Shown: positions 24,914-32,385, numbered from the stretch's first letter. The stretch: 33,270 bases of DNA from an uncultured Alphaproteobacteria bacterium (GCA_934277435.1 CAKQUE010000012.1:1-33270); one strand, 5' to 3'. The notes: a model not told the origin generated them from the letters alone. Made by a program: numbers and translations.

Positions 24914-26642
24914 ATTAAACGCCGATTTAACCGAAATCTTTAAAAAATTGGAGCTTGATACTAAATTTGCTGTGGTAAAAGTATCTGACCGCGCCGATTT
25001 AAGCGATTTTCAATGCAACGGAGCTTTAGCTCTGGCAAAAATTGCCCATAAAAATCCGCGTGAAATAGCTCAATCTATTGCCGAAGAACTGAAAAATTAT
25101 CCGGAAATAGAAGCTGTTTCGGTTGACGGCCCTGGGTTTATAAACATTAAATTGACTAACGAATTTATAGCCGAAACCATGGATAAAATGGCGGCTGACG
25201 AGCGCTTAGGCTGCGGATTGACTGAAAATCCGCATAAAGTTGTTTTGGATTTCGGCGGTCCGAATGTGGCAAAAGAAATGCACGTCGGTCACCTGCGCTC
25301 CGGCGTTATCGGCGAAAGTATTCAGCGTATTGAACGCTTTGCCGGCAACAAAGTTATTTCAGACGTTCACTTGGGTGATTGGGGAACTCCGATGGGTATG
25401 ATTTTGGCCGAAATTATACATCAAGACGGCGATTTATCCAAGGTAAATAATTATAATATTGAAGAAATTACCGTATTTTATAAAAAAGCCAATATCCGTT
25501 GCAAAGAAGATGAAGCCGCCAAAGAAACGGCTCGCAAAATCACCGCAGCTTTGCAAGAAGGTAATCCGGAATACCGCAAGGCTTGGCAGCATCTGCGCAG
25601 CGAGTCGGTAAACGCCATTAAAAAGAATTATGAACAGTTGGATGTGCATTTTGATTTGTGGTGGGGCGAAAGCGACGCTCACGAAACTTGCGGCGAGATT
25701 GTAAAACTGGCGCGTGAAAAAGGCATTTCCGAAGTTGATAACGGTGCCGAGATTATCCGTTTGGAAGAAGGCAATAAACCAAAACCGCCGGTAATTTTGA
25801 TTAAATCTGACGGCGGCTACACCTATCACACCACCGATATTGCCACCATCAAAATGCGTGTTGACCAGCTGCAGGCTGAGGAAATTGTTTATTTTACCGA
25901 CAGCCGCCAAGCCCTGCACTTTGAACAGGTGTTTGAAGGAGTGTCAAAACTTGGTATCGCGCCAAATGTTGAACTGGAGCATATTGTGTTTGGCACGGTC
26001 AACGGCGCCGATGGCAAGCCGTTTAAAACCCGTGACGGCGGCGTGATGAATTTGGAAACCTTGATAGAGATGTCTAAGGATAAAGTCCGCCAATCACTGC
26101 CAAAAGCCGGAGAAGTTGAAGGTTACGGCGAAGCGGAAATTGAAAAACTGGTTTCGCAAATTGCCGTTGCCGCCATCAAATTCCAAGATTTGAAAAACAC
26201 TATTGCTTCAGGCTATGTCTTTGAGCTGGAAGACTTTGCCAAATTTGAAGGCAAAACCGGTCCGTACATTCAATATGCCATAGCCCGTATTAACTCTATT
26301 TTGCGCAAGGCAAAGACCAATAATCTGACCGCCGGCAAAGTTATTTTACAAGCCAATGAAGAGCGGGTTTTAGCTTTAAAACTGGCGCAGATAAACAGTG
26401 TGATTATGCGCGCCTTAAAAGACAAAGAGCCAAGCATTATCGCCGATTATGCCTACACTTTGGCGCAAACATTCAGCACATTTTACAACGCTTGCCCGAT
26501 TATGTCAGCTGGCACACCGGAACTGGCTGCTTCACGTCTGAAAATGGCTAAGCTGGTGCGCGACGTTCTGACCTTAATGCTGTATTTGTTGGGTATTGAA
26601 GCACCGGAAGTTATGCTGAAAGCCGCAAATCAAGGAGAATAA
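24891..26642 (+). CDS. argS: Arginyl-tRNA synthetase
   Basis: This class I enzyme charges tRNA-Arg. The 583-residue product has the N-terminal Add-1 domain (residues 1-110), the HIGH-box variant HVGHLRSG at 131-138, the catalytic core with YTTDIATI-like TYHTTDIATIKMR, and the C-terminal DALR helical anticodon domain (KTGPYIQYAIARINSILRKA). No classical KMSK is seen, which is common in ArgRS. A DUF2157 membrane gene follows after one base. Confidence 0.95.
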   Translation: MNLQPENKLNADLTEIFKKLELDTKFAVVKVSDRADLSDFQCNGALALAKIAHKNPREIAQSIAEELKNYPEIEAVSVDGPGFINIKLTNEFIAETMDKMAADERLGCGLTENPHKVVLDFGGPNVAKEMHVGHLRSGVIGESIQRIERFAGNKVISDVHLGDWGTPMGMILAEIIHQDGDLSKVNNYNIEEITVFYKKANIRCKEDEAAKETARKITAALQEGNPEYRKAWQHLRSESVNAIKKNYEQLDVHFDLWWGESDAHETCGEIVKLAREKGISEVDNGAEIIRLEEGNKPKPPVILIKSDGGYTYHTTDIATIKMRVDQLQAEEIVYFTDSRQALHFEQVFEGVSKLGIAPNVELEHIVFGTVNGADGKPFKTRDGGVMNLETLIEMSKDKVRQSLPKAGEVEGYGEAEIEKLVSQIAVAAIKFQDLKNTIASGYVFELEDFAKFEGKTGPYIQYAIARINSILRKAKTNNLTAGKVILQANEERVLALKLAQINSVIMRALKDKEPSIIADYAYTLAQTFSTFYNACPIMSAGTPELAASRLKMAKLVRDVLTLMLYLLGIEAPEVMLKAANQGE

Positions 26643-26643
26643 A

Positions 26644-27861
26644 ATGGAAAAAACATCAACACAAACGCCGGAAAAATTGCACGATGAAAATTATTGGCTG
26701 ATGATTTTAGCCTATTTTGCCGCTTTTTTAATCGGCTTGGGAATTATCGCTTTGGTTGCCGCCAACTGGGAACAAATTCCAAACAATGTAAAACTCGGCG
26801 GCGCAATAGTTTTGATGATAGCCAACGCTTCTGCGGTGATACTATCTATGAAATTCAAAAAAAACATACTGACTCAGGTGCTGTGCGGAGTGTTTGCCGC
26901 TTTGATTATGGCGGTAATCGGACTGATTGGGCAAATATTCCAACTGCGTTCAGATGTCAGCGGAGCTTGCCTGTTATGGGCGCTATGCGCTTGGCCGCTG
27001 TTTTTAATCACGCCGCGCCTGCTCTGGCTTTGGATACCTTTGCTTTTTGTCGGAACAAAATCTTTTGCTATTTATAACACTTTTGTCGGAGATGTACTGC
27101 TGTCTGAAAGCGGTTGGAGTTATGCCACAGTAAATTACATTTACAGCTTGCTTGTTTTTTATGGCTTAATTTTTGCCTATGAACTTTGGATGCTTTACGC
27201 CAAACCAAGCAACAAAACCATTGAGCGTCCCTTAAAATTTTATTGCGGAACATTGCTGCTGTCGGCCGCTCCGCTAAGTTGCCGCCCCTTGATTACCAAT
27301 GTTGCCTTTACTCAAATTCCGTGGTCAACTATTGCTCTGTCTTCTTACGGATATATTTTAGCGGCATTTCTTATTTATGCCTTAAACCGCAAACACCACA
27401 GAGTTAGCTTTATGCCTTGGTTTTTACTGGGATTTGTGGTTGAAAGCGTACTGTTGAAATTTAATATTTTACAAAACAATGTGGAATCTGTTTTGGCTCT
27501 GACCAGCTTGTTGCTGATGTGGGGTTACGCTTATTACCACAAAATGCCGCGTTTCAGATATTTGACTTTGTTTGCGCTGTTGGTCTGGTTCTTTGCCACT
27601 TTCAGCTGGGATGTGTTTAATCTTATTCCGTCTTTGCTTATTTGCGCGGCTTTGTCTGTTTACGCCTATCTGAACAATAGCCGCCGCTTGTTTAATGTGG
27701 CGGTGTTGGCGGCGGTTATCCGTCTGCTCTACTATTATGCCGACGCAAGCAATTTAACCTATTTGGGAATATATCTGATTGGCTCCGGCTTGCTGTTGCT
27801 GGCAACGATTTTTGCTCTGGTTAAATATGGTAAGTTATTGTGGGAGAAAAAACATGACTAA
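26644..27861 (+). CDS. DUF2157 multi-pass membrane protein
   Basis: The 405-residue product has about ten hydrophobic helices and the DUF2157 N-terminal block LGIIALVAANWEQIPNNVKLGGAIVL. The family is widespread, often paired with a GDYXXLXY protein as here, and its function is not established. It starts one base after argS and overlaps the next gene by 8 bases. Confidence 0.85.
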   Translation: MEKTSTQTPEKLHDENYWLMILAYFAAFLIGLGIIALVAANWEQIPNNVKLGGAIVLMIANASAVILSMKFKKNILTQVLCGVFAALIMAVIGLIGQIFQLRSDVSGACLLWALCAWPLFLITPRLLWLWIPLLFVGTKSFAIYNTFVGDVLLSESGWSYATVNYIYSLLVFYGLIFAYELWMLYAKPSNKTIERPLKFYCGTLLLSAAPLSCRPLITNVAFTQIPWSTIALSSYGYILAAFLIYALNRKHHRVSFMPWFLLGFVVESVLLKFNILQNNVESVLALTSLLLMWGYAYYHKMPRFRYLTLFALLVWFFATFSWDVFNLIPSLLICAALSVYAYLNNSRRLFNVAVLAAVIRLLYYYADASNLTYLGIYLIGSGLLLLATIFALVKYGKLLWEKKHD

Positions 27862-28258
27862 ATTTGCTAAAATTTGCGCTGTTTTATTGTTTGTACCGGT
27901 TGTAATTTTGTCGGTGTATATGCTGCGGCTGACATATTTAGCCCATTTTGAAAAAGTAGAAATTGCGGTAAAAGGCTATGACCCTAAAGACTTTTTTTCC
28001 GGTTATTATGTCGCTCTGCAGCCGAATTGGCAAAAAACCGATTGCACTCAGTTTAAGGATAACGCTTGCCCTAAAAAAGAATTTGCCGAAGTTTATTCTT
28101 TTTATGTAAAAGAAGATACAGCCAAAAAGCTGGAAAAAGCCATTGCTGCTAAAAATGTGGTGCTGGAATTTTCATATCAATCCGGTTATAAACCGCTTAT
28201 TACCGATTTGAAGATTGACGGCGTGTCTTATAAAGATTATCTGGAAGAAGAAAACTGA
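27854..28258 (+). CDS. GDYXXLXY-family membrane-anchored protein
   Basis: The product is 134 residues from the ATG at 27854 (GGGAG upstream; ATG overlaps the DUF2157 stop). It has an N-terminal membrane helix, then KGYDPKDFFSGYYVALQP, the site of the family GDYxxLxY motif with Gly-Tyr-Tyr here. The mature domain is Lys-rich with two cysteines (DCTQFKDNAC) that may form a disulfide. Role unknown; it is the usual partner of DUF2157. Confidence 0.82.
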   Translation: MTKFAKICAVLLFVPVVILSVYMLRLTYLAHFEKVEIAVKGYDPKDFFSGYYVALQPNWQKTDCTQFKDNACPKKEFAEVYSFYVKEDTAKKLEKAIAAKNVVLEFSYQSGYKPLITDLKIDGVSYKDYLEEEN

Positions 28259-28296
28259 AAATACTTCTAGACAAATATAAAATTTTGGACTAAAAT

Positions 28297-28337
28297 ATGA
28301 GGCATAAAGTTTATCATTATGTCTCATTTAATTTTTT
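28297..28337 (+). terminator. Terminator of the argS-DUF2157-GDYXXLXY unit
   Basis: ATGAGGCATAA/TTATGTCTCAT (one G-U) followed by TTAATTTTTT, ending 5 bases before the next start codon. Confidence 0.7.
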
Positions 28338-28342
28338 GACAC

Positions 28343-28549
28343 ATGAAAAGGTTATTATTTTTCTTATTTGCGGCTATAAGTATTTTTACTTTGAGCAGCT
28401 GCGGCAGTATAGGGATTGAGCTCATTGAGCCATATTCATACTACCCTGATGGGTATTACATTAATCCTTACGGCACGGTAATCTACTACAACGCTCCGGT
28501 TGTGACCAGATACTCCTACCCGCTGCCTCCGTATTACTATCATTATTAA
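28343..28549 (+). CDS. Tyr/Pro-rich small lipoprotein
   Basis: The 68-residue product has a type II signal peptide ending TLSSC and a mature part rich in Tyr and Pro (SYYPDGYYINPYG, LPPYYYHY). No ribosome-binding site precedes it and the start follows a terminator by only 5 bases, so its expression is puzzling, perhaps leaderless or from read-through. It has its own terminator. Confidence 0.65.
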   Translation: MKRLLFFLFAAISIFTLSSCGSIGIELIEPYSYYPDGYYINPYGTVIYYNAPVVTRYSYPLPPYYYHY

Positions 28550-28553
28550 TGAC

Positions 28554-28589
28554 AAAAACGCTTTCTTAATCTAAAGAAAGCGTTTTTTT
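28554..28589 (+). terminator. Terminator of the Tyr-rich lipoprotein gene
   Basis: AAACGCTTTC-N10-GAAAGCGTTT followed by TTTT. Confidence 0.85.
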
Positions 28590-28602
28590 AATCCCCAAAG
28601 CA

Positions 28603-28840
28603 CTAAACCACAAAACTATTTTTATTTTTCAACCACTCAATAACTTCCGGCCGGCTCCAGCTGCCTTTCCCCCAATGAACGGAATATGTATCATCGGTTA
28701 TCAGCGCCGCCTCAAACTTTGTATTGAACGGAAGCGGATAAAAATATTCCGGAATATAAATTCTTATATCTTTTAAGTTTTGCATACCTGTTTTACCGGC
28801 AACAAAACCATATTTAGCCAAACAAAAAACCGCTTGAAAT
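28603..28840 (-). pseudogene. C-terminal fragment of a GT32-like (DXD) glycosyltransferase
   Basis: The readable part (KYGFVAGKTGMQNLKDIRIY...YFYPLPF...DTYSVHWGKGSW) matches the end of sugar-binding-region DXD glycosyltransferases, where DI-x-IYP-x-YFxP and a TYxxHHW-x-x-SW motif close the domain. The N-terminal catalytic part is missing; upstream the frame runs straight into the 3' end and terminator of structured RNA copy 1. It looks like the remnant of a cell-surface sugar gene cut by the RNA insertion or by rearrangement. Confidence 0.55.
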
Positions 28841-29056
28841 AAGCGGTCGGAGAGTTCGAAAATCATATCACATTAAATGACTCTTTCAGCCTTTGAGCCA
28901 AGAGCTCTGAACATACGCTAAAAGCTCCCCGACCATATTGCTATAATCGGGAATATAATTTACTATCTATCTTCTTCAAAGATAGATTTTATAACGATGT
29001 TATATCCTAACACCGAATGTGATAAGAGCTTTCGACAGCTCCGTACCCAAAGGCAC
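28824..29056 (-). ncRNA. Structured RNA, copy 1 (unknown family, terminator-ended)
   Basis: This is the counterpart of 30277-30517 on the other strand. 5' to 3' on the minus strand: hairpin GTGCC-TTTG-GGTAC; hairpin GGAGCT-GTCGAA-AGCTCT; long-range strand TATCACATT (29024-29016) that pairs perfectly with AATGTGATA (28874-28866); hairpin CGGTGTTA-GGATA-TAACATCG; variable hairpin CTATCTT...AAGATAG; stem CCCGA/TCGGG around CAATATGG; stem CTTTTAGC/GCTGAAAG enclosing GAGC/GCTC; conserved ATGATTTTCGAACTCTCCG; terminator ACCGCTT-ATTTC-AAGCGGTTTTTTG. A promoter-like TTGCTT-17-TATATT ends about 7 bases before the first hairpin. Stems differ from copy 2 by compensating changes. No Rfam-type family is recognised by eye. 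Confidence 0.75.
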
Positions 29057-29311
29057 TGCATTCAATATAAAAAGAAATCTCACAAAAAGCAATGAAAAAT
29101 AAAATAAATTAAAATTCTCAGATAACGTTTGTAAACATAAAAAGTTTTGTCTTTTATGATATAAGACCTCTTGGTAAAACGGTTGGTTATGCTTATTTAA
29201 CACCATCGTCCATCAAATTAAGTGAATTACATAATAAAGATAAGATAGATTATAAGCGAAAACAAATATAAAAATATTTTTAGTGTATAACAAATCTCCA
29301 TTTGGATATAA
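29057..29311. other. AT-rich spacer between RNA copy 1 and the membrane protein gene
   Basis: This stretch holds the probable promoter of RNA copy 1 (TATATT just before the first hairpin). A 68-codon minus-strand reading at 29000-29206 is not convincing because it runs into the RNA and has low-complexity composition. Nothing else is seen. Confidence 0.4.
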
Positions 29312-29668
29312 TTACAATAACCCTATCCAACCAGCATATAATGGAAATAAAAAAATGATTTTAGCTATCATCCGATGATTACGCATATTACTTGTTCCAA
29401 TCAGAAAAAATAATCCGGAAATAATTAAGCTATATTTACAGCTTTGAATATATAATTGTTGATTTTGATAGTTCCATGCACCAAGCATAGCTTCACTATT
29501 CCAAATAGGATCATTTACTGATGGAGGATTAAAATATTCATGCATTAACAACAAAAAAAATACAAAATCAAAAATAATATACCATTTGAAGTTCAATAAA
29601 AGCTTAATGATTTCTACCGCATAACTGATAAACTCTATGAGTTTTGTTTTTATAACCCCTTTTTCCAT
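29312..29668 (-). CDS. Small multi-pass membrane protein (possible immunity protein)
   Basis: The 118-residue product has about three membrane segments (WYIIFDFVFFLLLMHEYF; YSLIISGLFFLIGTS; IAKIIFLFPLYAGWIGLL) separated by a polar loop with NPPSVNDPIWNSEAM. The start MEKGVIKTK is preceded by AAAGGAATAG. It lies 25 bases downstream of a short ORF that looks like a toxin-tip fragment, an order seen in polymorphic toxin/immunity cassettes; this is inference, no family match is claimed. Confidence 0.6.
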   Translation of the reverse strand: MEKGVIKTKLIEFISYAVEIIKLLLNFKWYIIFDFVFFLLLMHEYFNPPSVNDPIWNSEAMLGAWNYQNQQLYIQSCKYSLIISGLFFLIGTSNMRNHRMIAKIIFLFPLYAGWIGLL

Positions 29669-29693
29669 ATTCTATTCCTTTTTGTATTTTTTA

Positions 29694-30032
29694 CTAATAG
29701 TGGTATTTTTCCTCATCTTCATCATTATGATAATACATATTTTTCATTTTGTCAGCAAAAGAATTTATACCTTGTTTTAACGTTTTAAGACCATTTTTAG
29801 CAAAAAATTTACCTAAAGTGCTCCCAGCTGCTCTCCACATAGGAAGTTGTTCAATTTGCAAACCTATATTATTAGTCGCTCCGTTTACCGCTAAATTAGT
29901 CCAAAAATCATCCCAGTTTTCGATAATACCTTGAGCGTTGTATTGTGCTTGCAACTCGTTTTCGCATTTTTGCCGGGCAAAATGCAAGAATTGATTATTG
30001 TAAATTAAAAATAGAAAACGAACGATTGACAA
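29694..30032 (-). pseudogene. Probable N-terminally truncated ORF, toxin-tip-like
   Basis: The 112-residue reading begins at a TTG with no good ribosome-binding site and no ATG until MWRAAGS, so the original N-terminus is probably missing. The body (NELQAQYNAQGIIENWDDFW...NNIGLQIEQLPMWRAAGSTLGKFFAKNG...) is soluble with a charged His/Glu-rich tail. Such stand-alone C-terminal pieces followed by a small membrane protein resemble displaced polymorphic toxin tips, but no catalytic motif is recognised and it may simply be a decayed gene. Confidence 0.4.
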
Positions 30033-30118
30033 TAAAAAAGAGGATATATTTCATAAAATATCAAATACAAACGCCTCAAAAACAACTCTGGCTGTTTTTT
30101 TAATTTATATAGTGTCAA

Positions 30119-30262
30119 TCACCCTAAAAAATACATAGTATCTTTCAATGCGTCAATATATTTGCAGGCTTCATCGCAACTGAATTCATATACATTTTTC
30201 TTTATAAAATCATAAAGTAGTTGCAATATGCTTACAATTTTGCTAAGACAAATTAAGTACAT
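30119..30262 (-). CDS. Possible 47-residue ORF
   Basis: ATG at 30262, TGA at 30119; the product (MYLICLSKIVSILQLLYDF...DTMYFLG) is amphipathic with a hydrophobic start and two Cys. It overlaps the promoter region of RNA copy 2 on the opposite strand. No clear ribosome-binding site is present and the length allows chance in AT-rich DNA. The surrounding gap 30033-30276 also holds a 19-base motif (30034-30052) repeated at 32772-32790. Confidence 0.25.
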   Translation of the reverse strand: MYLICLSKIVSILQLLYDFIKKNVYEFSCDEACKYIDALKDTMYFLG

Positions 30263-30276
30263 ACATTAAGTACTTA

Positions 30277-30517
30277 GCACCCAAAAGGTGCGGAGCTGTC
30301 GAAAGCTCCTATCATTACCGGTGTTAGGATATAACATCGTCAGATTATCGGCTGTTTATGGCTGCCGATAGTAAAATATATCCCCGATGCATAGTAATAT
30401 GGTTGGGGAGATTTTAGCGTATGTCCAAAGCATCTGAATGGCTTAAAGGCTAAAATAGTCATCTGTAATGATATGATTTTCGAACTCTCCGACCACCATT
30501 ATGGTGGTTAGTTTTTT
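30277..30517 (+). ncRNA. Structured RNA, copy 2 (unknown family, terminator-ended)
   Basis: 5' hairpin GCACC-CAAAA-GGTGC (30277-30291); GGAGCT-GTCGAA-AGCTCC (30292-30309); long-range helix TATCATTAC (30310-30318) with GTAATGATA (30465-30473); CGGTGTTA-GGATA-TAACATCG (30319-30339); variable TATCGGC/GCCGATA (30346-30370); CCCCGA/TTGGGG (30382-30408); ATTTTAGC/GCTAAAAT (30411-30456) enclosing AAGC/GCTT; ATGATTTTCGAACTCTCCG; terminator ACCACCAT/ATGGTGGT then TTAGTTTTTT. Loops and joining strands are conserved with copy 1, while paired positions change in a compensating way in at least five helices. A promoter-like TTGCTA-16-TACATT lies upstream. The next gene has its own TATAAT (30567-30572), so this is probably a free RNA. 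Confidence 0.78.
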
Positions 30518-30601
30518 ATTTATATAACAAAGTTCACGTCATAAGTTGGCGTATAGCAATATTATATATAATTATGTGTAAAATTTTTTAAGGAGATATA
30601 A

Positions 30602-30883
30602 ATGGCAAAAGTTTTTATAACAGATTATGATTATCAGGCTGACATAAAAGTTTTTGTGACAGATTATGACTACAAAGCCGATTTACTATTCCATAAGGAA
30701 GAATACGACTACAATGCAAAAGGTGATGAAAAATGGTATTTTGTTGACAATGACTATCAGGCTACAATCAAAATATTTTTTGTAGATTACGATTATCAAG
30801 CAGACTTAAAAATTTTTCCGGTTGAATATGATTATCAAGCAAAATGGAATACACAACACCCCTTGCAAAATCGTTTAGACTAA
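30602..30883 (+). CDS. YDYQA-repeat protein, 7(1) septoil-knot-like
   Basis: The 93-residue product is built of six imperfect repeats of about 13-15 residues around (V/F)DYDYQAD: KVFITDYDYQADI, KVFVTDYDYKADL, an EYDYNAKGDEKWYFVDNDYQATI pair, KIFFVDYDYQADL and KIFPVEYDYQAKW. This pattern and length match the small bacterial proteins described as forming a 7(1) knot (about 90 residues); that match is from memory. Biological function is not known. A strong AAGGAG lies 7 bases before the ATG, and TATAAT at 30567-30572 is the likely promoter. The HNH gene follows after 37 bases and may be cotranscribed. Confidence 0.8.
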   Translation: MAKVFITDYDYQADIKVFVTDYDYKADLLFHKEEYDYNAKGDEKWYFVDNDYQATIKIFFVDYDYQADLKIFPVEYDYQAKWNTQHPLQNRLD

Positions 30884-30920
30884 CATATTGCGTATATTTA
30901 CTATACTTGGAGAAAATTAA

Positions 30921-31601
30921 ATGAATAAAATTTTAGAAGTTTTTAAAATAATGTGTAAACACCATAAAACAGACATAAACAAAACAGAAGTGAAACAAAT
31001 ATTTAATCCGGCTCTTAGAGTTTGTCTCAAAAATGCCGACAGCAGTGACACTATTTCTCAAAGAATATGGTTGGAAAAAGCCGACAATTCCCAAACTGTT
31101 TTTTCAAAGCAAGAAAATAGCATCCAAAATATGGGCTATATAGGAAGTATGCAAATTGAAGAAACTTGGAAATTTTATTACCGCAACCTATACATCAGCA
31201 ATTTGGGATATGTTGCACGTTTTGATGAAGAAGAAGCAAAAAAAATATTTGCCGATAAATTTGATGATTTAAAAAACGATGGCGTTATTTTCAAAAATCT
31301 GAATAATGAGCAGAAAAATTCCATAAAAAAACACATTGCCAATCCGTTTAACAACAGCAATGGCTCAATAGAAGTCTGCCTGCATGTTAATTATCTGGAA
31401 GAAATCAAAAATGGCGTAGATGTTCACATTATGGTGGCCGAAAGATTTTTGCAAAAACCGGAAGATTATAATAACGGCGGTTATGTTGTTCACCACATAG
31501 ATAATAACTCATATAATAACAGCGTCACAAATCTGATATACTTAAAAAAAGAAACCCATACCGGAAAACAACACCAAATTTATCATCCTTTATCACACTA
31601 A
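30921..31601 (+). CDS. NUMOD4/HNH homing-endonuclease-like protein
   Basis: The 226-residue product has a NUMOD4-like segment (EETWKFYYRNLYISNLGYVARF, about residues 80-100), and a C-terminal HNH domain: VHIMVAERFLQKPEDYNNGG then YVVHHIDNNSYNNSVTNLIY and KETHTGKQHQIYHP. This is the order of free-standing phage-type HNH homing endonucleases. The catalytic HH-IDN-N-x-N-L-x-x-x-x-x-x-x-H pattern is intact. The first 75 residues are unassigned. GGAG precedes the ATG by 8 bases. It is probably a mobile endonuclease gene, not part of a restriction system, as no methylase is adjacent. Confidence 0.82.
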   Translation: MNKILEVFKIMCKHHKTDINKTEVKQIFNPALRVCLKNADSSDTISQRIWLEKADNSQTVFSKQENSIQNMGYIGSMQIEETWKFYYRNLYISNLGYVARFDEEEAKKIFADKFDDLKNDGVIFKNLNNEQKNSIKKHIANPFNNSNGSIEVCLHVNYLEEIKNGVDVHIMVAERFLQKPEDYNNGGYVVHHIDNNSYNNSVTNLIYLKKETHTGKQHQIYHPLSH

Positions 31602-31929
31602 TTACTTGATATAATGTCAAACAATCTCTCCAACACAAATAATTTTGTATTGGATAGATTGCCTTGATATATACAAAAAATCAGACAAGCAAATTAATAT
31701 TTCTCGGATAATATCCACCACAGCTATAATATAAAATAATTTTTAGATTATAGCTGTGCCACGGAGTTCAAAAGAAACAGGTAAATCCCATCAGTCAAAA
31801 ATTAACAAAGATATACAGAACAGAAGATATAAGACTTATTTATTTCAGATTGAACCATTCGTGTAATCATCTATTTTTGCTTAAAAAAAACACCTCACCA
31901 TAGAGAGAGGTGGTTTTTTATTTTAGGGT
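31602..31929. other. Intergenic stretch with two strong hairpins
   Basis: No gene is seen. It holds an imperfect hairpin at 31621-31662 (CAATCT, CCAA, ACAAA arms) and a perfect 12-bp hairpin CACAGCTATAAT (31719-31730) / ATTATAGCTGTG (31747-31758), whose 3' edge runs into GTGCCACGGAG, an 11-base string that occurs again at 32602-32612. Confidence 0.5.
31883..31924. terminator. Bidirectional terminator
   Basis: CACCTC (31891-31896) / GAGGTG (31907-31912) with A8 on the left and T6 on the right, between the region after the HNH gene and the convergent ankyrin-like gene. Confidence 0.75.
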
Positions 31930-32385
31930 TTATTGACAAGGTCTAAGCCCTTTTAAATGAGCTTCTACTTTAGCAATATCTGACGCCTTTTTGGCCTTAC
32001 GAGCAAGTCTTTCGGCTTCCTCTCTTTTCGCTGCCTTCGCTTCTTCAGCGCGTTCTTCCGCTTCAAGTTCCTCCTTAGTTTTAGCTCCATACGCAATTAA
32101 CAAATCTTGTACATGCGTATCGCTGGCCACTTTTATCAGAGGTTCATAATCGAATACAACGATTCGACCACAACAATATTCCCCAATATAACGTTTCCTT
32201 TTCACTTTTGTATTTGGGTCTAACCCTTTTTCCAAAAGCGAAATCAGCTTATCTACATCAGGCTCTGTGCAAATGCGGATAAGTTCTTTCTCTTTCAACT
32301 CTAACAGCGCTCCCCAAAAAAGGATAAAGACGATAAGAGAGAAGAAAATCAATAAAATCATCAATAAAATCATCAAGAAATTCAT
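31930..32385 (-). CDS. Membrane-anchored ankyrin-like protein with coiled-coil tail
   Basis: The 151-residue product has an N-terminal hydrophobic helix (residues 1-28, partly encoded by repeated ATCAATAAAATC triplet-like DNA). An ankyrin-like pair follows: VDKLISLLEKGLDPNTK and PLIKVASDTHVQDLLIAYGAK. The tail is a highly charged helix (about 103-145; EELEAEERAEEAKAAKREEAERLARKA-type) that should form a coiled coil. It may act as a surface or periplasmic binding scaffold; no enzymatic motif is present. No strong ribosome-binding site is visible. Confidence 0.65.
   Translation of the reverse strand: MNFLMILLMILLIFFSLIVFILFWGALLELKEKELIRICTEPDVDKLISLLEKGLDPNTKVKRKRYIGEYCCGRIVVFDYEPLIKVASDTHVQDLLIAYGAKTKEELEAEERAEEAKAAKREEAERLARKAKKASDIAKVEAHLKGLRPCQ

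Noticed and set aside
29000..29206. 68-codon minus-strand ORF
   Set aside because: It overlaps the 5' part of RNA copy 1 and its promoter, with AT-driven composition.
28824..30517. Permuted two-piece tmRNA (GTTCGAA-like and CCGACCACCA at the 3' end of copy 2)
   Set aside because: The ACCA is part of a terminator stem and is replaced in copy 1; no tag-peptide frame or acceptor stem can be drawn.
28824..30517. Retron msr/msd with the 9-bp helix as a1/a2
   Set aside because: No reverse transcriptase gene is in the window and the expected branching G and msd layout are not visible.
30277..30601. Riboswitch controlling the knot-protein gene
   Set aside because: The RNA ends in its own terminator, the gene has a separate TATAAT and RBS, and copy 1 has no gene of this kind downstream; kept only as a weaker alternative.
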